Shown here piece after piece: positions 1 to 8,557 of a stretch of DNA of 33,783 nt (its first letter is position 1; each line of letters begins with the position of its first letter). The notes under the pieces are model-generated. The model was not told the DNA's origin and made no database searches. It saw only the letters and a list, made by a program, of their open reading frames with translations. The position numbers and the translations under genes are program-made. Origin of the DNA: an uncultured Acidobacteriota bacterium (GTDB lineage Bacteria > Acidobacteriota > Terriglobia > Bryobacterales > Bryobacteraceae); assembly GCA_902825945.1 (NCBI GenBank), contig CADECY010000064.1:1-33783 (forward strand). Direction: 5' to 3'.

Positions 1-3000
1 TTGGCGCCGTCACCGGCGCAGGCTGGTGATCCGGTCGATCTATCGTCGGGTATCATGACCCTGCGCGCGACAGACTTGGCGATTCGAGGCGGGCGGGGCT
101 CCATCTCGTGGGGCCGAGTCTTCCGTTCCATGACCACGATTGCTGGGCCGATGGGAGTGGGGTGGTACTCCAACTACAGCTTCGGCCTGGATACCGCGAA
201 CACGGCGACGGCTGCCGCGATCTTCCTCATCATGCCCGACGGCAACCGCTTCCTCTTCAGCCGGGGAACGGACGGCCTCCTCCGGAACTCTACGATTCCT
301 GCGTTGCGCGGAGCGCTTCTCAGCCCGCCACAGCAGGAACCCCAGCTACGGTGGAAGGACGGTACCGTCTTTCGCTTCCGCTCCTTTGGGTTCGGCGGAT
401 TGCCTTGGCTCGTCTCCATTGCGGACCCCAACCTCAACACGGTTACAATCACCCGTGACCCGAACGACCCAGTCCGGATCACACAGGTGACCGACCCCGT
501 GGGGCGCAGCCTCGCCATCACATATGACGGGAACGGCCGCGCGACCCAGGTGATCGACCCGGTGGGCCGATCGGTCCGCTATGCGTACAACCAGTTCGGG
601 CTCACATCGGTCACGGACCCGGAGGGTGGTGTGACCCGGTACGAGTACGTGGCTGCGGGCCAACTCTCCCGCGTGATCGACGCGAACGGCGTAATTCAGG
701 CCGTCAACACCTTCGACGCGGTAGGCCGCGTGATTGCCCAGGACCGCCCGGACGGAGGGCGGCTGACTTTCACCTACACGCCGGTCAACCCGGAGGCGCG
801 AACGAGCCCTGTGCAGACGACGAGAGTCAGCGATCGCCTCGGAGTCGAGCACACCTATCGTTTCACTCCCACGGGTTTCGTGATCGGCATCGTGACAAAG
901 GACGGCCACTCGTTACAACACTCGCGCGGGTCCACGAACGAGATTGTCCGTTCCGAGAATGCCGGTGCCCAGAAAAGCTACTCGTACGACGGCAACGGCA
1001 ACCTGATTGCCTTGACCGACGAACTCGGGCGCACCACGGCGTATGAGTATGAGCCGCTGCTCAATCGGATCACGGCGATCAGAAATGCGCTCGGCGAGAC
1101 CACTCGATTTGCATACGATCCCCAAGGGAACCTGCTTTCGCTCACCGACGCACGGGGCAGTCGTGTCTCCTACACCTATAATGAGTTCGGTCAAGTAGTG
1201 GAGATCACGGATGCCATGGGTGCGAAGACTATCATGACCTATGACAGCGTTGGCAACCTGGTGAAGACGACCGATGCGCTTGGCAACTCCACGGACTTCG
1301 TGTACGACGCCACTTCGAGATTGACCGAGACCCGCGACCCCCTTGGTCGGCGAACGAAGACTGCATACGACCGGCTTGATCGCGTCGTCTCCGCGACAGA
1401 CGCCCGTGGCGGAGTGACGTACTTTTCTTACGACCCCGTAGGCAGTCTCCTGTCCCTCACAGACGCACGCGCCAATACCACGAAGTTCGTCTATGACTCT
1501 ATGAATCGGATGGTCACGCGAACCACCCCGCTTGGCACTTCCGACTCGCGGACGTACGATCAGAACGGCAACCTCATCCGATTCGCGGATCGTCGGGGAC
1601 ATGCCGGGGATTTTACGTACGACGGTGAGAATCGACTAGTCAGTGAGTCGTACACGGATGGCGCAGTCGTCAGGCGTACCTACGATAATAGAGGCCGTCC
1701 TGTGTTAGTCTCCGACTCGACAATAGGCGAATTTCGCTTCTCGTATGACATTGCGGGGCGACTTGCCTTATCCGTGGGGCCATTTGGAGCCGTGCTGTAC
1801 GGGCGAGATCACTTGGGCCGAGTGACATCAAGGCAGGTTGTCGGTCAGACGCCCGTGGCCTATGCCTACGATGCTGCTGGAAACGTCACGGCCGCGACGA
1901 TGCTGAACGCTTCAGTAGCCAGGGCCTTCAATTCGCGAGGCCAACTGCAGGCCATGTCGCGCAGCAATGGCGTTGTTACCAACTATTCTTATGATGCGGC
2001 CGGCCGGCTGCTCTCGATCATGCATTCTGGCTCATCAGGGGTCTTAGGATCCCATGCGTACGGCTACGATGCCGCAGGTTTCGTGACCCGCGGCGAAACT
2101 GCCATGGGGCAGCAATTAGCCACACAGCCGCAATCCGCCAGATATGACGCTAATAATAAGCAGACCCAGCGTGCCGGTGCGGCAACCGTGTTAACCACTT
2201 TCGATGCCAATGGGAACATTGTTTCGGAATCTAGCCCCTTAAATACGGTGATTTACTCGTGGGACTCCCGGAATAGACTGCGCAAAATAGATACTTCCGT
2301 GGGATCCACGACACTTTCGTACGACCCGATGGGCAACCTGCTGCGGCAAGTAGATGCGGCGGCGGCTTCGCAAAATCGAATGACGACTTTCGTGCTGGAT
2401 GATGCCACCAACGTCGCGCTCTTGGTGGCCGAAGACTCCTCCGGGACTTCGGGCATTTCAATTTTGGCGGGTCGAAGGGTTGACGAGCATTGGGCCACCA
2501 ATTCCTCGCCTGGAGCAGTCGAATTTGGGCTTTCAGATTCCGTACATAGCACCACCGCAACGGTCGATGGCGCGGGTCTCGTGACATCGCATTACTTCTA
2601 TGATCCATTCGGTGGGGGCGCTCTTTCTGGCTCATATCCATTTTCTTTTAACGGTCGTACTGTCGTGAGGGCCGCGTTATTGTATTACAGGGCGCGATAC
2701 TATAGCACGGCCGCCGGGCGGTTCATCAGCGAGGATCCCAGCGATTTGCATCCCAGTTATGCGATTGCGCGGAATAATCCCATTAGTTATGTTGACCCAT
2801 ATGGACTATACCCAGAACTCCCGGACCGTTGGCAGGGAGCACTACAATTGATAAGCGGTACCGCGCAAATGGTCACGGCGGTTGCCGTGGCGGCTGCTGG
2901 GGGGCCGACGCTCGGAGCTGTGGCTGCCGCGGTCGTAACTGCCAATTTCGTCCTTGGAGGCCTGCAAGCGGGGTTTGGTCTCGCTCAAGTGATCGGAGGG

Positions 3001-3222
3001 AATCAGGTGCCTGGTAGTGTTTTCAAGGGCGTTCTGGGTGAGCCAATGGGAGCGGTGGTGGACCTCTTGACTGGGTGGGGCTCCAGAGGCTTGGCGGCGC
3101 TGGCAACGTGGCACGACATCTACGAGGCCCTGGCTAGGTACGGTCCAGACGCCTGGAACTCTTTGCAGAAATTACTCAACCAGGGAGCTTCATGCGGGTG
3201 CAATTGCTGCTGTGCTCCCTAA
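1..3222 (+). CDS. RHS/YD-repeat protein, 5'-incomplete
   Basis: Large YD-repeat (RHS) cell-surface or secreted protein. Reading begins at the window edge with a GDPVDLSSG segment typical of the DUF6531-like entry of RHS shells, so the true N-terminus very likely lies upstream and the TTG at base 1 is not a trusted start. Dozens of YD repeats (YDGNGN, YDAAGR, YDPxGN types) run to about residue 880. The conserved RHS core end follows: YYRARYYS, GRFISEDP, and DPYGL at residues 932-936. The variable tail is 137 residues. It has Gly/Ala-rich hydrophobic helices (about 950-1000), resembling the pre-toxin segment of RHS proteins, and ends in CGCNCCCAP with five cysteines in nine residues. I recognise no nuclease or other toxin domain. 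The last third of the gene is visibly poorer in G+C than the first, which fits exchange of RHS tips. The YD-RHS assignment is firm; the tail's function is unknown. Confidence 0.93.
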   Translation: MAPSPAQAGDPVDLSSGIMTLRATDLAIRGGRGSISWGRVFRSMTTIAGPMGVGWYSNYSFGLDTANTATAAAIFLIMPDGNRFLFSRGTDGLLRNSTIPALRGALLSPPQQEPQLRWKDGTVFRFRSFGFGGLPWLVSIADPNLNTVTITRDPNDPVRITQVTDPVGRSLAITYDGNGRATQVIDPVGRSVRYAYNQFGLTSVTDPEGGVTRYEYVAAGQLSRVIDANGVIQAVNTFDAVGRVIAQDRPDGGRLTFTYTPVNPEARTSPVQTTRVSDRLGVEHTYRFTPTGFVIGIVTKDGHSLQHSRGSTNEIVRSENAGAQKSYSYDGNGNLIALTDELGRTTAYEYEPLLNRITAIRNALGETTRFAYDPQGNLLSLTDARGSRVSYTYNEFGQVVEITDAMGAKTIMTYDSVGNLVKTTDALGNSTDFVYDATSRLTETRDPLGRRTKTAYDRLDRVVSATDARGGVTYFSYDPVGSLLSLTDARANTTKFVYDSMNRMVTRTTPLGTSDSRTYDQNGNLIRFADRRGHAGDFTYDGENRLVSESYTDGAVVRRTYDNRGRPVLVSDSTIGEFRFSYDIAGRLALSVGPFGAVLYGRDHLGRVTSRQVVGQTPVAYAYDAAGNVTAATMLNASVARAFNSRGQLQAMSRSNGVVTNYSYDAAGRLLSIMHSGSSGVLGSHAYGYDAAGFVTRGETAMGQQLATQPQSARYDANNKQTQRAGAATVLTTFDANGNIVSESSPLNTVIYSWDSRNRLRKIDTSVGSTTLSYDPMGNLLRQVDAAAASQNRMTTFVLDDATNVALLVAEDSSGTSGISILAGRRVDEHWATNSSPGAVEFGLSDSVHSTTATVDGAGLVTSHYFYDPFGGGALSGSYPFSFNGRTVVRAALLYYRARYYSTAAGRFISEDPSDLHPSYAIARNNPISYVDPYGLYPELPDRWQGALQLISGTAQMVTAVAVAAAGGPTLGAVAAAVVTANFVLGGLQAGFGLAQVIGGNQVPGSVFKGVLGEPMGAVVDLLTGWGSRGLAALATWHDIYEALARYGPDAWNSLQKLLNQGASCGCNCCCAP

Positions 3223-3350
3223 GTGGATTCTCTATGCAAACTGGGGCCGTCGACGCCGCGCCGAGTAATTCCTCGGTCTGGGCAGATTTTCAGGCCAAAC
3301 CTCGCGCAGTAGCCGATGGGTCGGCCGGGGGACGGTCCGGACCGGACTGA
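3192..3350 (+). CDS. possible small ORF overlapping the RHS 3' end
   Basis: A 52-codon ORF starts at ATG 3192 inside the RHS 3' end in another frame, with GGGAG at 3183-3187 as a possible ribosome site, and stops at 3348-3350. It begins with a hydrophobic stretch (MRVQLLLCSLSGF) that could be a weak signal peptide or a chance product of the Cys/Leu-rich overlap. RHS toxin genes often have an immunity gene at this position, but this ORF is very short and I recognise no family. It may be a truncated relic or a chance ORF. Confidence 0.25.
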   Translation: MRVQLLLCSLSGFSMQTGAVDAAPSNSSVWADFQAKPRAVADGSAGGRSGPD

Positions 3351-3849
3351 TGGTTGACAGAAAATACCTGCATGATTGCTGACAATGCAGCCCGCCGAAA
3401 ACGCCCTTCGCCACCCACGACTCCCATTATGGCGGGGCTCCACCGCTGTCAAGGCGACCCGCTCCGGGTTCCGCTAAGCTACGGCCTTGACGGCGGTTAT
3501 TCCAGCTTGTGCCCGAGGCTAATAGGATCAGGCTCGTTCATGCTGTGGCGGGGCTTTATCGATCGCCTTGCTGGGGGTGAGTTGCCCGGGGCTGCGGCTA
3601 TGAATCTCGCGGTACATCGCGCCCGAACGCTCCCGCTAAAGCGGCGCTATCGTCAACAAGGTTGTCGGCGTGTTTGCCCGGAACTGTGCCAGGTTATCCG
3701 CGTCGGTATCGGGCTGAACGCCGGGGGGCACGGAGCCGAAAGGGGACAGGTTGCGAATCTGATCTCGGTGCCAATGCTCTGCGATGACCTCGCTGGATGG
3801 ACAGACCTCATTCACCGGAACGAAGTCATCGCATGAGGGAGGTTGACAC
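3223..3849. other. non-coding stretch between RHS and haloperoxidase genes
   Basis: No convincing gene. A 160-codon open frame (3354-3836, TTG start) has an unusual Arg/Cys/Gly-rich composition and no recognisable domain. The stretch holds the palindrome CGGTCCGGACCG at 3333-3344 and a long hairpin at 3442-3497, listed separately. The combination of structured DNA and absent coding signal suggests an old mobile-element remnant or a structured regulatory region. I could not match it to a known insertion sequence. Confidence 0.5.
3442..3497. repeat. long imperfect hairpin with nested hairpin
   Basis: ACCGCTGTCAAGGC (3442-3455) pairs with GCCTTGACGGCGGT (3484-3497), giving 13 of 14 matched positions around a 28-nt loop. 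The loop contains a second hairpin, ACCCG (3457-3461) with CGGGT (3465-3469). No T-tract follows, so it is not an obvious intrinsic terminator. It may be a recombination or transposon-end structure, or the fold of a small RNA. Confidence 0.6.
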
Positions 3850-3852
3850 CTG
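3837..3852 (+). promoter_or_regulatory. ribosome binding site supporting a CTG start
   Basis: GGGAGG at 3837-3842 lies 7 nt before CTG 3850-3852. That CTG is in frame with the haloperoxidase and the frame is closed just before it (TGA at 3844-3846). No comparable Shine-Dalgarno was seen before ATG 3973. Confidence 0.6.
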
Positions 3853-5454
3853 AAGAAGATCCTCACACGACGGAACCTACTACGTGCTGGCGGACTCGCG
3901 GCGGCGGGTCAGAACCGTGCGGCGGCGCATGAACGGGCAGCCCTCAACGCGGTAGACCGGCGTGAGGTCGCGATGATGATCCGGAATGATGCTGCGGACT
4001 CTCAGCACGCACAGTCGGATGCGCCGCACGTTGCCAACGGCGACGAGGTTTCCTTCCCTCGCTGGTTTGCCTGCTTCACGAAAGGGTTGCCTACGTCACA
4101 ACAAGGTGAGGTCGAGCCGGGTGCCTACGAGTCGCTGTTGCGCGCTGTGGAGTCGGGTAAGAACGCCGCTTTCGAGGCGTTGGCTCGTGGCTCTGGGCGC
4201 CGCCTCGCCAATCCGCAGGCCGCCCATGCCTATTGCCTGGAAGGCGGTGATCCCCATCGTTTCGGCTGTGTTCCTGCTCCCGCCTTCGCCAGCCCGGAGA
4301 TTGCGGCCGAAATGAAGGAGATGTATTGGCTGTCGCTGGCGCGCGACATTCCGTTCCGCGAGTTTCCGGCATCGGCGATTACGACGCGGGCAGCCGAGGA
4401 ACTGATGACATCGGAAAGGGCGCTGTTCCGTGGACCGACCCCGGCCGACCGAGACGGCCCCTACATCTCCCAATTCCTCGTCCGCCCGATACCCGTCAAC
4501 TCCACGGCACTTGAGCAACGCTATCGAACGCCAGTCCTCGGCATCGAGTTCATGACCACCTTCGGCGAGTGGCTTCAGATTCAGAGCGGCGTTCCCCCAT
4601 GGCGCGAGTGCACCTGGGACGGAATCCACCGCTACATCCGCAACGGGCGCGACCTTGCCGAGTGGGTCCACTATGACTTCCTCTATCAGGCATTCCTGAA
4701 CGCCGCCTTGATCTTGATGAACCACCGCCCGGAGTCGGTGCTCTCCGAGACCCGGTCCGTCTTCAGCGAGCAGAACCCGTACAAGCACTCCAAGGTGCAG
4801 GACGGCTTCGTCACCTTCGGACTCGCGCAGGTGGTGGACTGGCTGGGCCGGGTCACCACGGCGGCGCTAAAGGCGGCGTGGGCCCAGAAATGGCTCGTGC
4901 ACCGCCGCCTTCGCCCCGAAGCGTTCGGCGGACGCATCCATCAGACCAAGACGAAGACCATCGAGTACCCTATCCATGGCGATGTCTTGAATTCGATCGC
5001 CGTCGAAGAGACATTCCGTCGCCACGGATCATATCTGCTTCCGCAAGCCTACCCGGAAGGCTGTCCCCTGCATCCTTCCTATCCCGGCGGACACGCGGCG
5101 GTCGCCGGCGCCTGCTCGATCGTCCTCAAGGCGTTGTTCGACGAGAGCGCGCTCATGCCCGATTGCGTCCATGCCTCCGCCGACGGTCTGTCCCTCGAAC
5201 CCTGCCCGCCGGGCTTTGTCCCCACGATTGGCGCGGAGGTCAACAAGCTCGCGTCAAACATCGCCATGGGCAGGAGCTGGGCGGGTATCCACTACCGGTC
5301 GGACTCAACCGCTGGCTTGCGCCTCGGCGAGGAGGTGGCGATCTCCATTCTTCAGGACTTGGTCCGCACATGCACGGAGGACTTCGGCGGGTTTGCGTTC
5401 ACGCGCCAGGACGGAAGCAAGGTGCGGATCAACCCCTCGGGGGAGGTGTCCTGA
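3850..5454 (+). CDS. vanadium-dependent haloperoxidase with Tat-like signal
   Basis: Vanadium-dependent haloperoxidase of the PAP2-related superfamily, which oxidises halides with hydrogen peroxide at a bound vanadate. In the frame from ATG 3973 (493 residues) the vanadate-site motifs are KWLVHRRLRPE (K306, R314), HPSYPGGHA (H367, G372, G373, H374) and GRSWAGIHYRSD (R434, H440). The eight-residue K-R step and six-residue R-H step resemble the algal bromoperoxidase type. The motif usually reads PSYPSGHA; here the Ser is Gly. I extended the start to CTG 3850, giving 534 residues, because it has a good Shine-Dalgarno and encodes KKILTRRNLLRAGGLAAAG, a twin-arginine-like signal, so export is likely. 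Residues encoded between the two starts also look like this family's N-terminus. The stop abuts the next gene's ATG (TGAATG), so the two are probably cotranscribed. The family is certain; the start and halide preference are inferred. Confidence 0.9.
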   Translation: MKKILTRRNLLRAGGLAAAGQNRAAAHERAALNAVDRREVAMMIRNDAADSQHAQSDAPHVANGDEVSFPRWFACFTKGLPTSQQGEVEPGAYESLLRAVESGKNAAFEALARGSGRRLANPQAAHAYCLEGGDPHRFGCVPAPAFASPEIAAEMKEMYWLSLARDIPFREFPASAITTRAAEELMTSERALFRGPTPADRDGPYISQFLVRPIPVNSTALEQRYRTPVLGIEFMTTFGEWLQIQSGVPPWRECTWDGIHRYIRNGRDLAEWVHYDFLYQAFLNAALILMNHRPESVLSETRSVFSEQNPYKHSKVQDGFVTFGLAQVVDWLGRVTTAALKAAWAQKWLVHRRLRPEAFGGRIHQTKTKTIEYPIHGDVLNSIAVEETFRRHGSYLLPQAYPEGCPLHPSYPGGHAAVAGACSIVLKALFDESALMPDCVHASADGLSLEPCPPGFVPTIGAEVNKLASNIAMGRSWAGIHYRSDSTAGLRLGEEVAISILQDLVRTCTEDFGGFAFTRQDGSKVRINPSGEVS

Positions 5455-6981
5455 ATGAGGTACTGGGCGCTGGCGCTGCTGATGCCGGTGATGCTGCCCG
5501 CGCAGCAGCCGATGACGTTTCAGTACTTCTACGACGATACCGGGCAATTGATCAAGGTGGTCGATTCGACGGGCATTGTGATCGAGTATGTGTACGATGC
5601 CGTGGGGAACATGCTCGAGGTGAAGCGGTCATCGGTCGCTCCCGGGTCGCTCTCGATCTTCAGTTTCGTGCCGCAGCAGGGGACGACGGGCGCCGTGGTC
5701 ACGATCATGGGGCAAGGCTTCAGTACGACGGCCTCGGCGAACCAGGTGCGCTTTGGCGGGGTGGTGGCGGCGGTGCTGAGAGCCACGGCCACGCAACTCG
5801 TGGTACAACTCCCGCCGGGCGCGGGAACGGGGCAGGTGTCGGTTACGGTCGGCACGCAGACGGTGAGCTCTAGCATCGCGTTCTCGGTGGTGCCCGTTCC
5901 GGTGATCACTTCGGTCCGCCCGAAGGCGGGATTGGCTGGGACTACGGTCACCAACTTTCAGGTAACCGGATTCAATTTGGCCAACAGTACGTTCGCGTTG
6001 CTGCCGGTATTCCAGCCGGTGGCGGCCACGGCGAGCGGAGTCGTGGTGAACCAGACGGGTACTCAGGCGACGATGACACTGACGATCCGCCCGGACATCG
6101 GGCAGCAGTTCGTGGTCACGGCCACGAATACCTTTGGCGCCTCGGATCCGTTTCCGGGCATTGAAAAGACTTTGACGATCTACAATCTGCCGCCCGGTGG
6201 TGACGCCGATCAGGATGGGCTGACGAACGCGGATGAAGTCGCTCGGGGAACGGACCCACGCGCGTTCGATACGGACGGGGACGGGTACGGCGATGGACTG
6301 GAGGTGGCGCTGGGCTCCGATCCGCTGAATCCAACGAGTGTGCCCAATCTGACTTCCGGCCCGAGGGAGTCGATTGGAAGGTATGTGTCGGTGGTGAACG
6401 GGATTCCGCCGGTTCCACTGCCCACGACATCGAATCGTGAGGCCATCGGGTTGTACGCATCGGTGGTGAACGGGATTCCGCCGGTTCCGCTGCCTACGAC
6501 TTCGAGTCGTGAGGCCATCGGGTTGTACGCATCGGTCGTGAACGGGATTCCGCCGGTTCCGCTACCCACGACTTCGAGTCGCGAGGTGATCGGGTTGCTT
6601 GTGTCGGTGTTGAACGCGGCCTCCCTGGCTCCGGTTGTCAGCGGCTTGGCGGGGGACTCGGGGAGAATTCGCTTGAACAAGGCTGGGGCAGCCATGATTT
6701 CGCGAGGGCAATACGGGGCGGAGCAGGATTACGGTCCCGACTCCGATAGCGATGGGATTCCCGACAAGTTGGAGGAGCTTCTTCTTACCGACTCATCTAA
6801 ATCAGATACCGACTTGGATGGATATCCCGATGGATTGGAATTGGTTTTGAGCTCGGACCCGCTGGATATGCTGAGCATCCCGTTGATCCAGCGGGCGCCG
6901 GAGGTGTTCGGACCGCCGGTGAGTATTCAAAACGGTGGTGGCAAGCTTGCGCGCGCGGGAAGAGAACCGCGGAAGGAGTAA
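5455..6981 (+). CDS. secreted mini-YD / IPT / thrombospondin-3-like protein, copy 1
   Basis: Predicted secreted modular protein of 508 residues. In order: signal peptide (1-17, ending LPAQQ); two YD repeats (about 22-58) like those of RHS proteins; an IPT/TIG-like beta domain (about 64-147) and a second beta region (to about 240); Asp-rich thrombospondin-3-like calcium loops (DADQDGLTNADE near 249, DTDGDGYGDG near 273); three 24-residue repeats plus a partial one starting at residues 304, 328, 352 and 376; and a second Asp-rich pair (DSDSDGIPD near 429, DTDLDGYPDG near 453). ATG follows the haloperoxidase stop directly, with GGGAGG a few bases upstream. The next gene starts 4 bp after the stop. 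The modules suggest an extracellular calcium-stabilised stalk or adhesin-like protein. No enzymatic domain was seen and the function is unknown. Confidence 0.88.
   Translation: MRYWALALLMPVMLPAQQPMTFQYFYDDTGQLIKVVDSTGIVIEYVYDAVGNMLEVKRSSVAPGSLSIFSFVPQQGTTGAVVTIMGQGFSTTASANQVRFGGVVAAVLRATATQLVVQLPPGAGTGQVSVTVGTQTVSSSIAFSVVPVPVITSVRPKAGLAGTTVTNFQVTGFNLANSTFALLPVFQPVAATASGVVVNQTGTQATMTLTIRPDIGQQFVVTATNTFGASDPFPGIEKTLTIYNLPPGGDADQDGLTNADEVARGTDPRAFDTDGDGYGDGLEVALGSDPLNPTSVPNLTSGPRESIGRYVSVVNGIPPVPLPTTSNREAIGLYASVVNGIPPVPLPTTSSREAIGLYASVVNGIPPVPLPTTSSREVIGLLVSVLNAASLAPVVSGLAGDSGRIRLNKAGAAMISRGQYGAEQDYGPDSDSDGIPDKLEELLLTDSSKSDTDLDGYPDGLELVLSSDPLDMLSIPLIQRAPEVFGPPVSIQNGGGKLARAGREPRKE
6364..6600 (+). 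repeat. 72-bp direct repeats encoding a 24-residue unit
   Basis: Units start exactly 72 bp apart at 6364, 6436, 6508 and 6580 (the last partial), within the mini-YD gene. Each encodes a block with REAIGLYASVVNG then IPPVPLPTTS. The middle units are nearly identical in DNA, indicating recent expansion or gene conversion. The paralogue at 9460-9740 carries more diverged 28-29-residue versions (IRE...VSxLN). Confidence 0.95.
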
Positions 6982-6985
6982 ATAA

Positions 6986-8167
6986 ATGCATCGGATCAAA
7001 TGGATGATTGCAGCGATTCTGCTGGCCGGACTACCGTTGGATTTGCGCGCACAGACGTTCAATAGCGGTTCGAACGGCAGTGACGGGGCTCTGAATCTGA
7101 CCACGCCGGGTACTATTGTGTTCGATCCGAAGTCATTCAATCCACCGCTCGATCCAGATGGTGACGGCATCTACCATTTCACGACGGTGAACATCGCCGC
7201 CGGCGTCACGGTCAGGTTCTCCGGCCGCAACCTGAACGGTCCAATCTATTTTCTAGCAAGCGGTGCCGTGCAGGTCGATGGCACCATGGATCTAAGCGGT
7301 GAGCCAGGACACCCTGTCAGTTTTACATCCGCAAGTGTCCGCACTCCGGCATACCCAGGAGCGGGAGGATTCGTTGGCGGAGTGGGAGGACGCGTCGGTA
7401 CAGATGCACCGCCGCAAGCCGGTGGTGGACCCGGCGGCGGAGCCGCCGCCGTCATATGCAGCGGCTGCTCGAATGCGCCCGGTGCCCATGGCACTTTCAC
7501 CGGTAACCAGTTTCTCATACCTCTCATTGGTGGCTCCGGTGGCGGAGGGGCCATCACCACTAATAGCGCGGGTTCACATGGTGGTGGTGGTGGTGGCGGG
7601 GGGGCCATTCTCATAGCAAGTTCCACTTCCATCACGATCAGGGGCGCGATTCCAGCCACGGGCGGCCAAGGCGGAGGCGGAGGTGCAGGGGCAGGAGGAG
7701 CGATTCGTCTGGTAGCAAATAGCATTGCCATCACTGTCGGAAGCCTACAGGTAGGTTCGAACTTTGGAACGTCGCCCGGAGTCATTCGCATCGAGACGTT
7801 CCAATATACTGGCCCGACGCTTGTGCCTGTCGTTTCACCATCAGGCTTGTTCCTTCCAGCCGGGCCAAACCCCTCGATTCGAATCGCGAGTATCGCAGGC
7901 ATTCCGATACCCGCGAACCCGACAGGTTCATTCACGGTGCCGGATGCTGCGATCAATACCAGTTCCGCGGTTCCGGTCGTCATTGAGGCTCGTAATATTC
8001 CGGCCGGTACGATTGTGAAATTGCGCCTGTTTTCCGAACAGGGCCCTGACCAAATCCTCGATACTTCTCCATTGGCGGGCACCTCGGCCATTTCCACCGG
8101 CACAGCATCGGCAGTCTTTCCCAGTGGATATTCGCGCGGATTTGTCAGAGCTACATGGACGCAGTAG
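6986..8167 (+). CDS. Gly-rich secreted protein, copy 1
   Basis: Predicted secreted protein of 393 residues with a signal peptide (about 1-23, cleaving near LRAQ) and a conserved start QTFNSGSNGSDGALNLTTPG. An Asp-rich loop (DPDGDGI), a beta-rich NIAAGVTVRF segment and a long Gly-rich centre (about 125-240, runs such as HGGGGGGGG) follow, then a beta-rich C-terminal region. ATG 6986 has GGAAGGAG at 6971-6978 as ribosome site and lies 4 bp after the preceding stop. The paralogue at 10827-11999 shares the mature N-terminus and the C-terminal VFPSGYSRGF-type ending. The Gly-rich beta organisation recalls surface adhesins, but I know no named family. It is likely cotranscribed with the mini-YD gene and possibly partners it outside the cell (inference). 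Confidence 0.85.
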   Translation: MHRIKWMIAAILLAGLPLDLRAQTFNSGSNGSDGALNLTTPGTIVFDPKSFNPPLDPDGDGIYHFTTVNIAAGVTVRFSGRNLNGPIYFLASGAVQVDGTMDLSGEPGHPVSFTSASVRTPAYPGAGGFVGGVGGRVGTDAPPQAGGGPGGGAAAVICSGCSNAPGAHGTFTGNQFLIPLIGGSGGGGAITTNSAGSHGGGGGGGGAILIASSTSITIRGAIPATGGQGGGGGAGAGGAIRLVANSIAITVGSLQVGSNFGTSPGVIRIETFQYTGPTLVPVVSPSGLFLPAGPNPSIRIASIAGIPIPANPTGSFTVPDAAINTSSAVPVVIEARNIPAGTIVKLRLFSEQGPDQILDTSPLAGTSAISTGTASAVFPSGYSRGFVRATWTQ

Positions 8168-8557
8168 CAGGATTGCCTGGACTGATTCCGGCTGTGCTTG
8201 GATTGGCCAGGGCCCAGTGACGGATTCGTTATGGTACTGTCACCTCGGGCCGCGTCCCTCTGGCAGTTTCTGGAATACCTGGATAAGCCTGACTCTTGGG
8301 AAGCAAAAGGATCCTAAAACGTCAATGAACCGTCATTCATTTAGCGGAACCAGCGCCACCGCGGGCAAACCGCTGGAGGAGAGTCCATTGACCACGGTGA
8401 CGATTCAGGGGCAAGAGTTCAGGCCCGGCAGCGACCGCTTCCGGCAGCCTGCCACCCGGCTTCTTGCGAAGCTACGTGCGCGCTACCTGGACACAGTGAC
8501 TACGAGGACCGAGTGGCATCCGAATCCAGCCAGGCAACTCCCTCCGTGCGGTGGGGC
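8168..8557. other. intergenic stretch between cassette copies
   Basis: About 390 bp separates the first cassette from the second. Open frames are present, but none shows a domain, signal peptide or good start. No clear terminator hairpin with a T-tract was seen after 8167. A promoter for the second cassette would be expected here, but I cannot point to one. Confidence 0.5.

Noticed and set aside
3354..3836. 160-codon plus-strand ORF before the haloperoxidase
   Set aside because: TTG start, unusual Arg/Cys/Gly composition, spans the hairpin and has no domain or good ribosome site.
6364..6600. CRISPR-like regular repeat
   Set aside because: Units are contiguous, coding and without unique spacers; a protein repeat.
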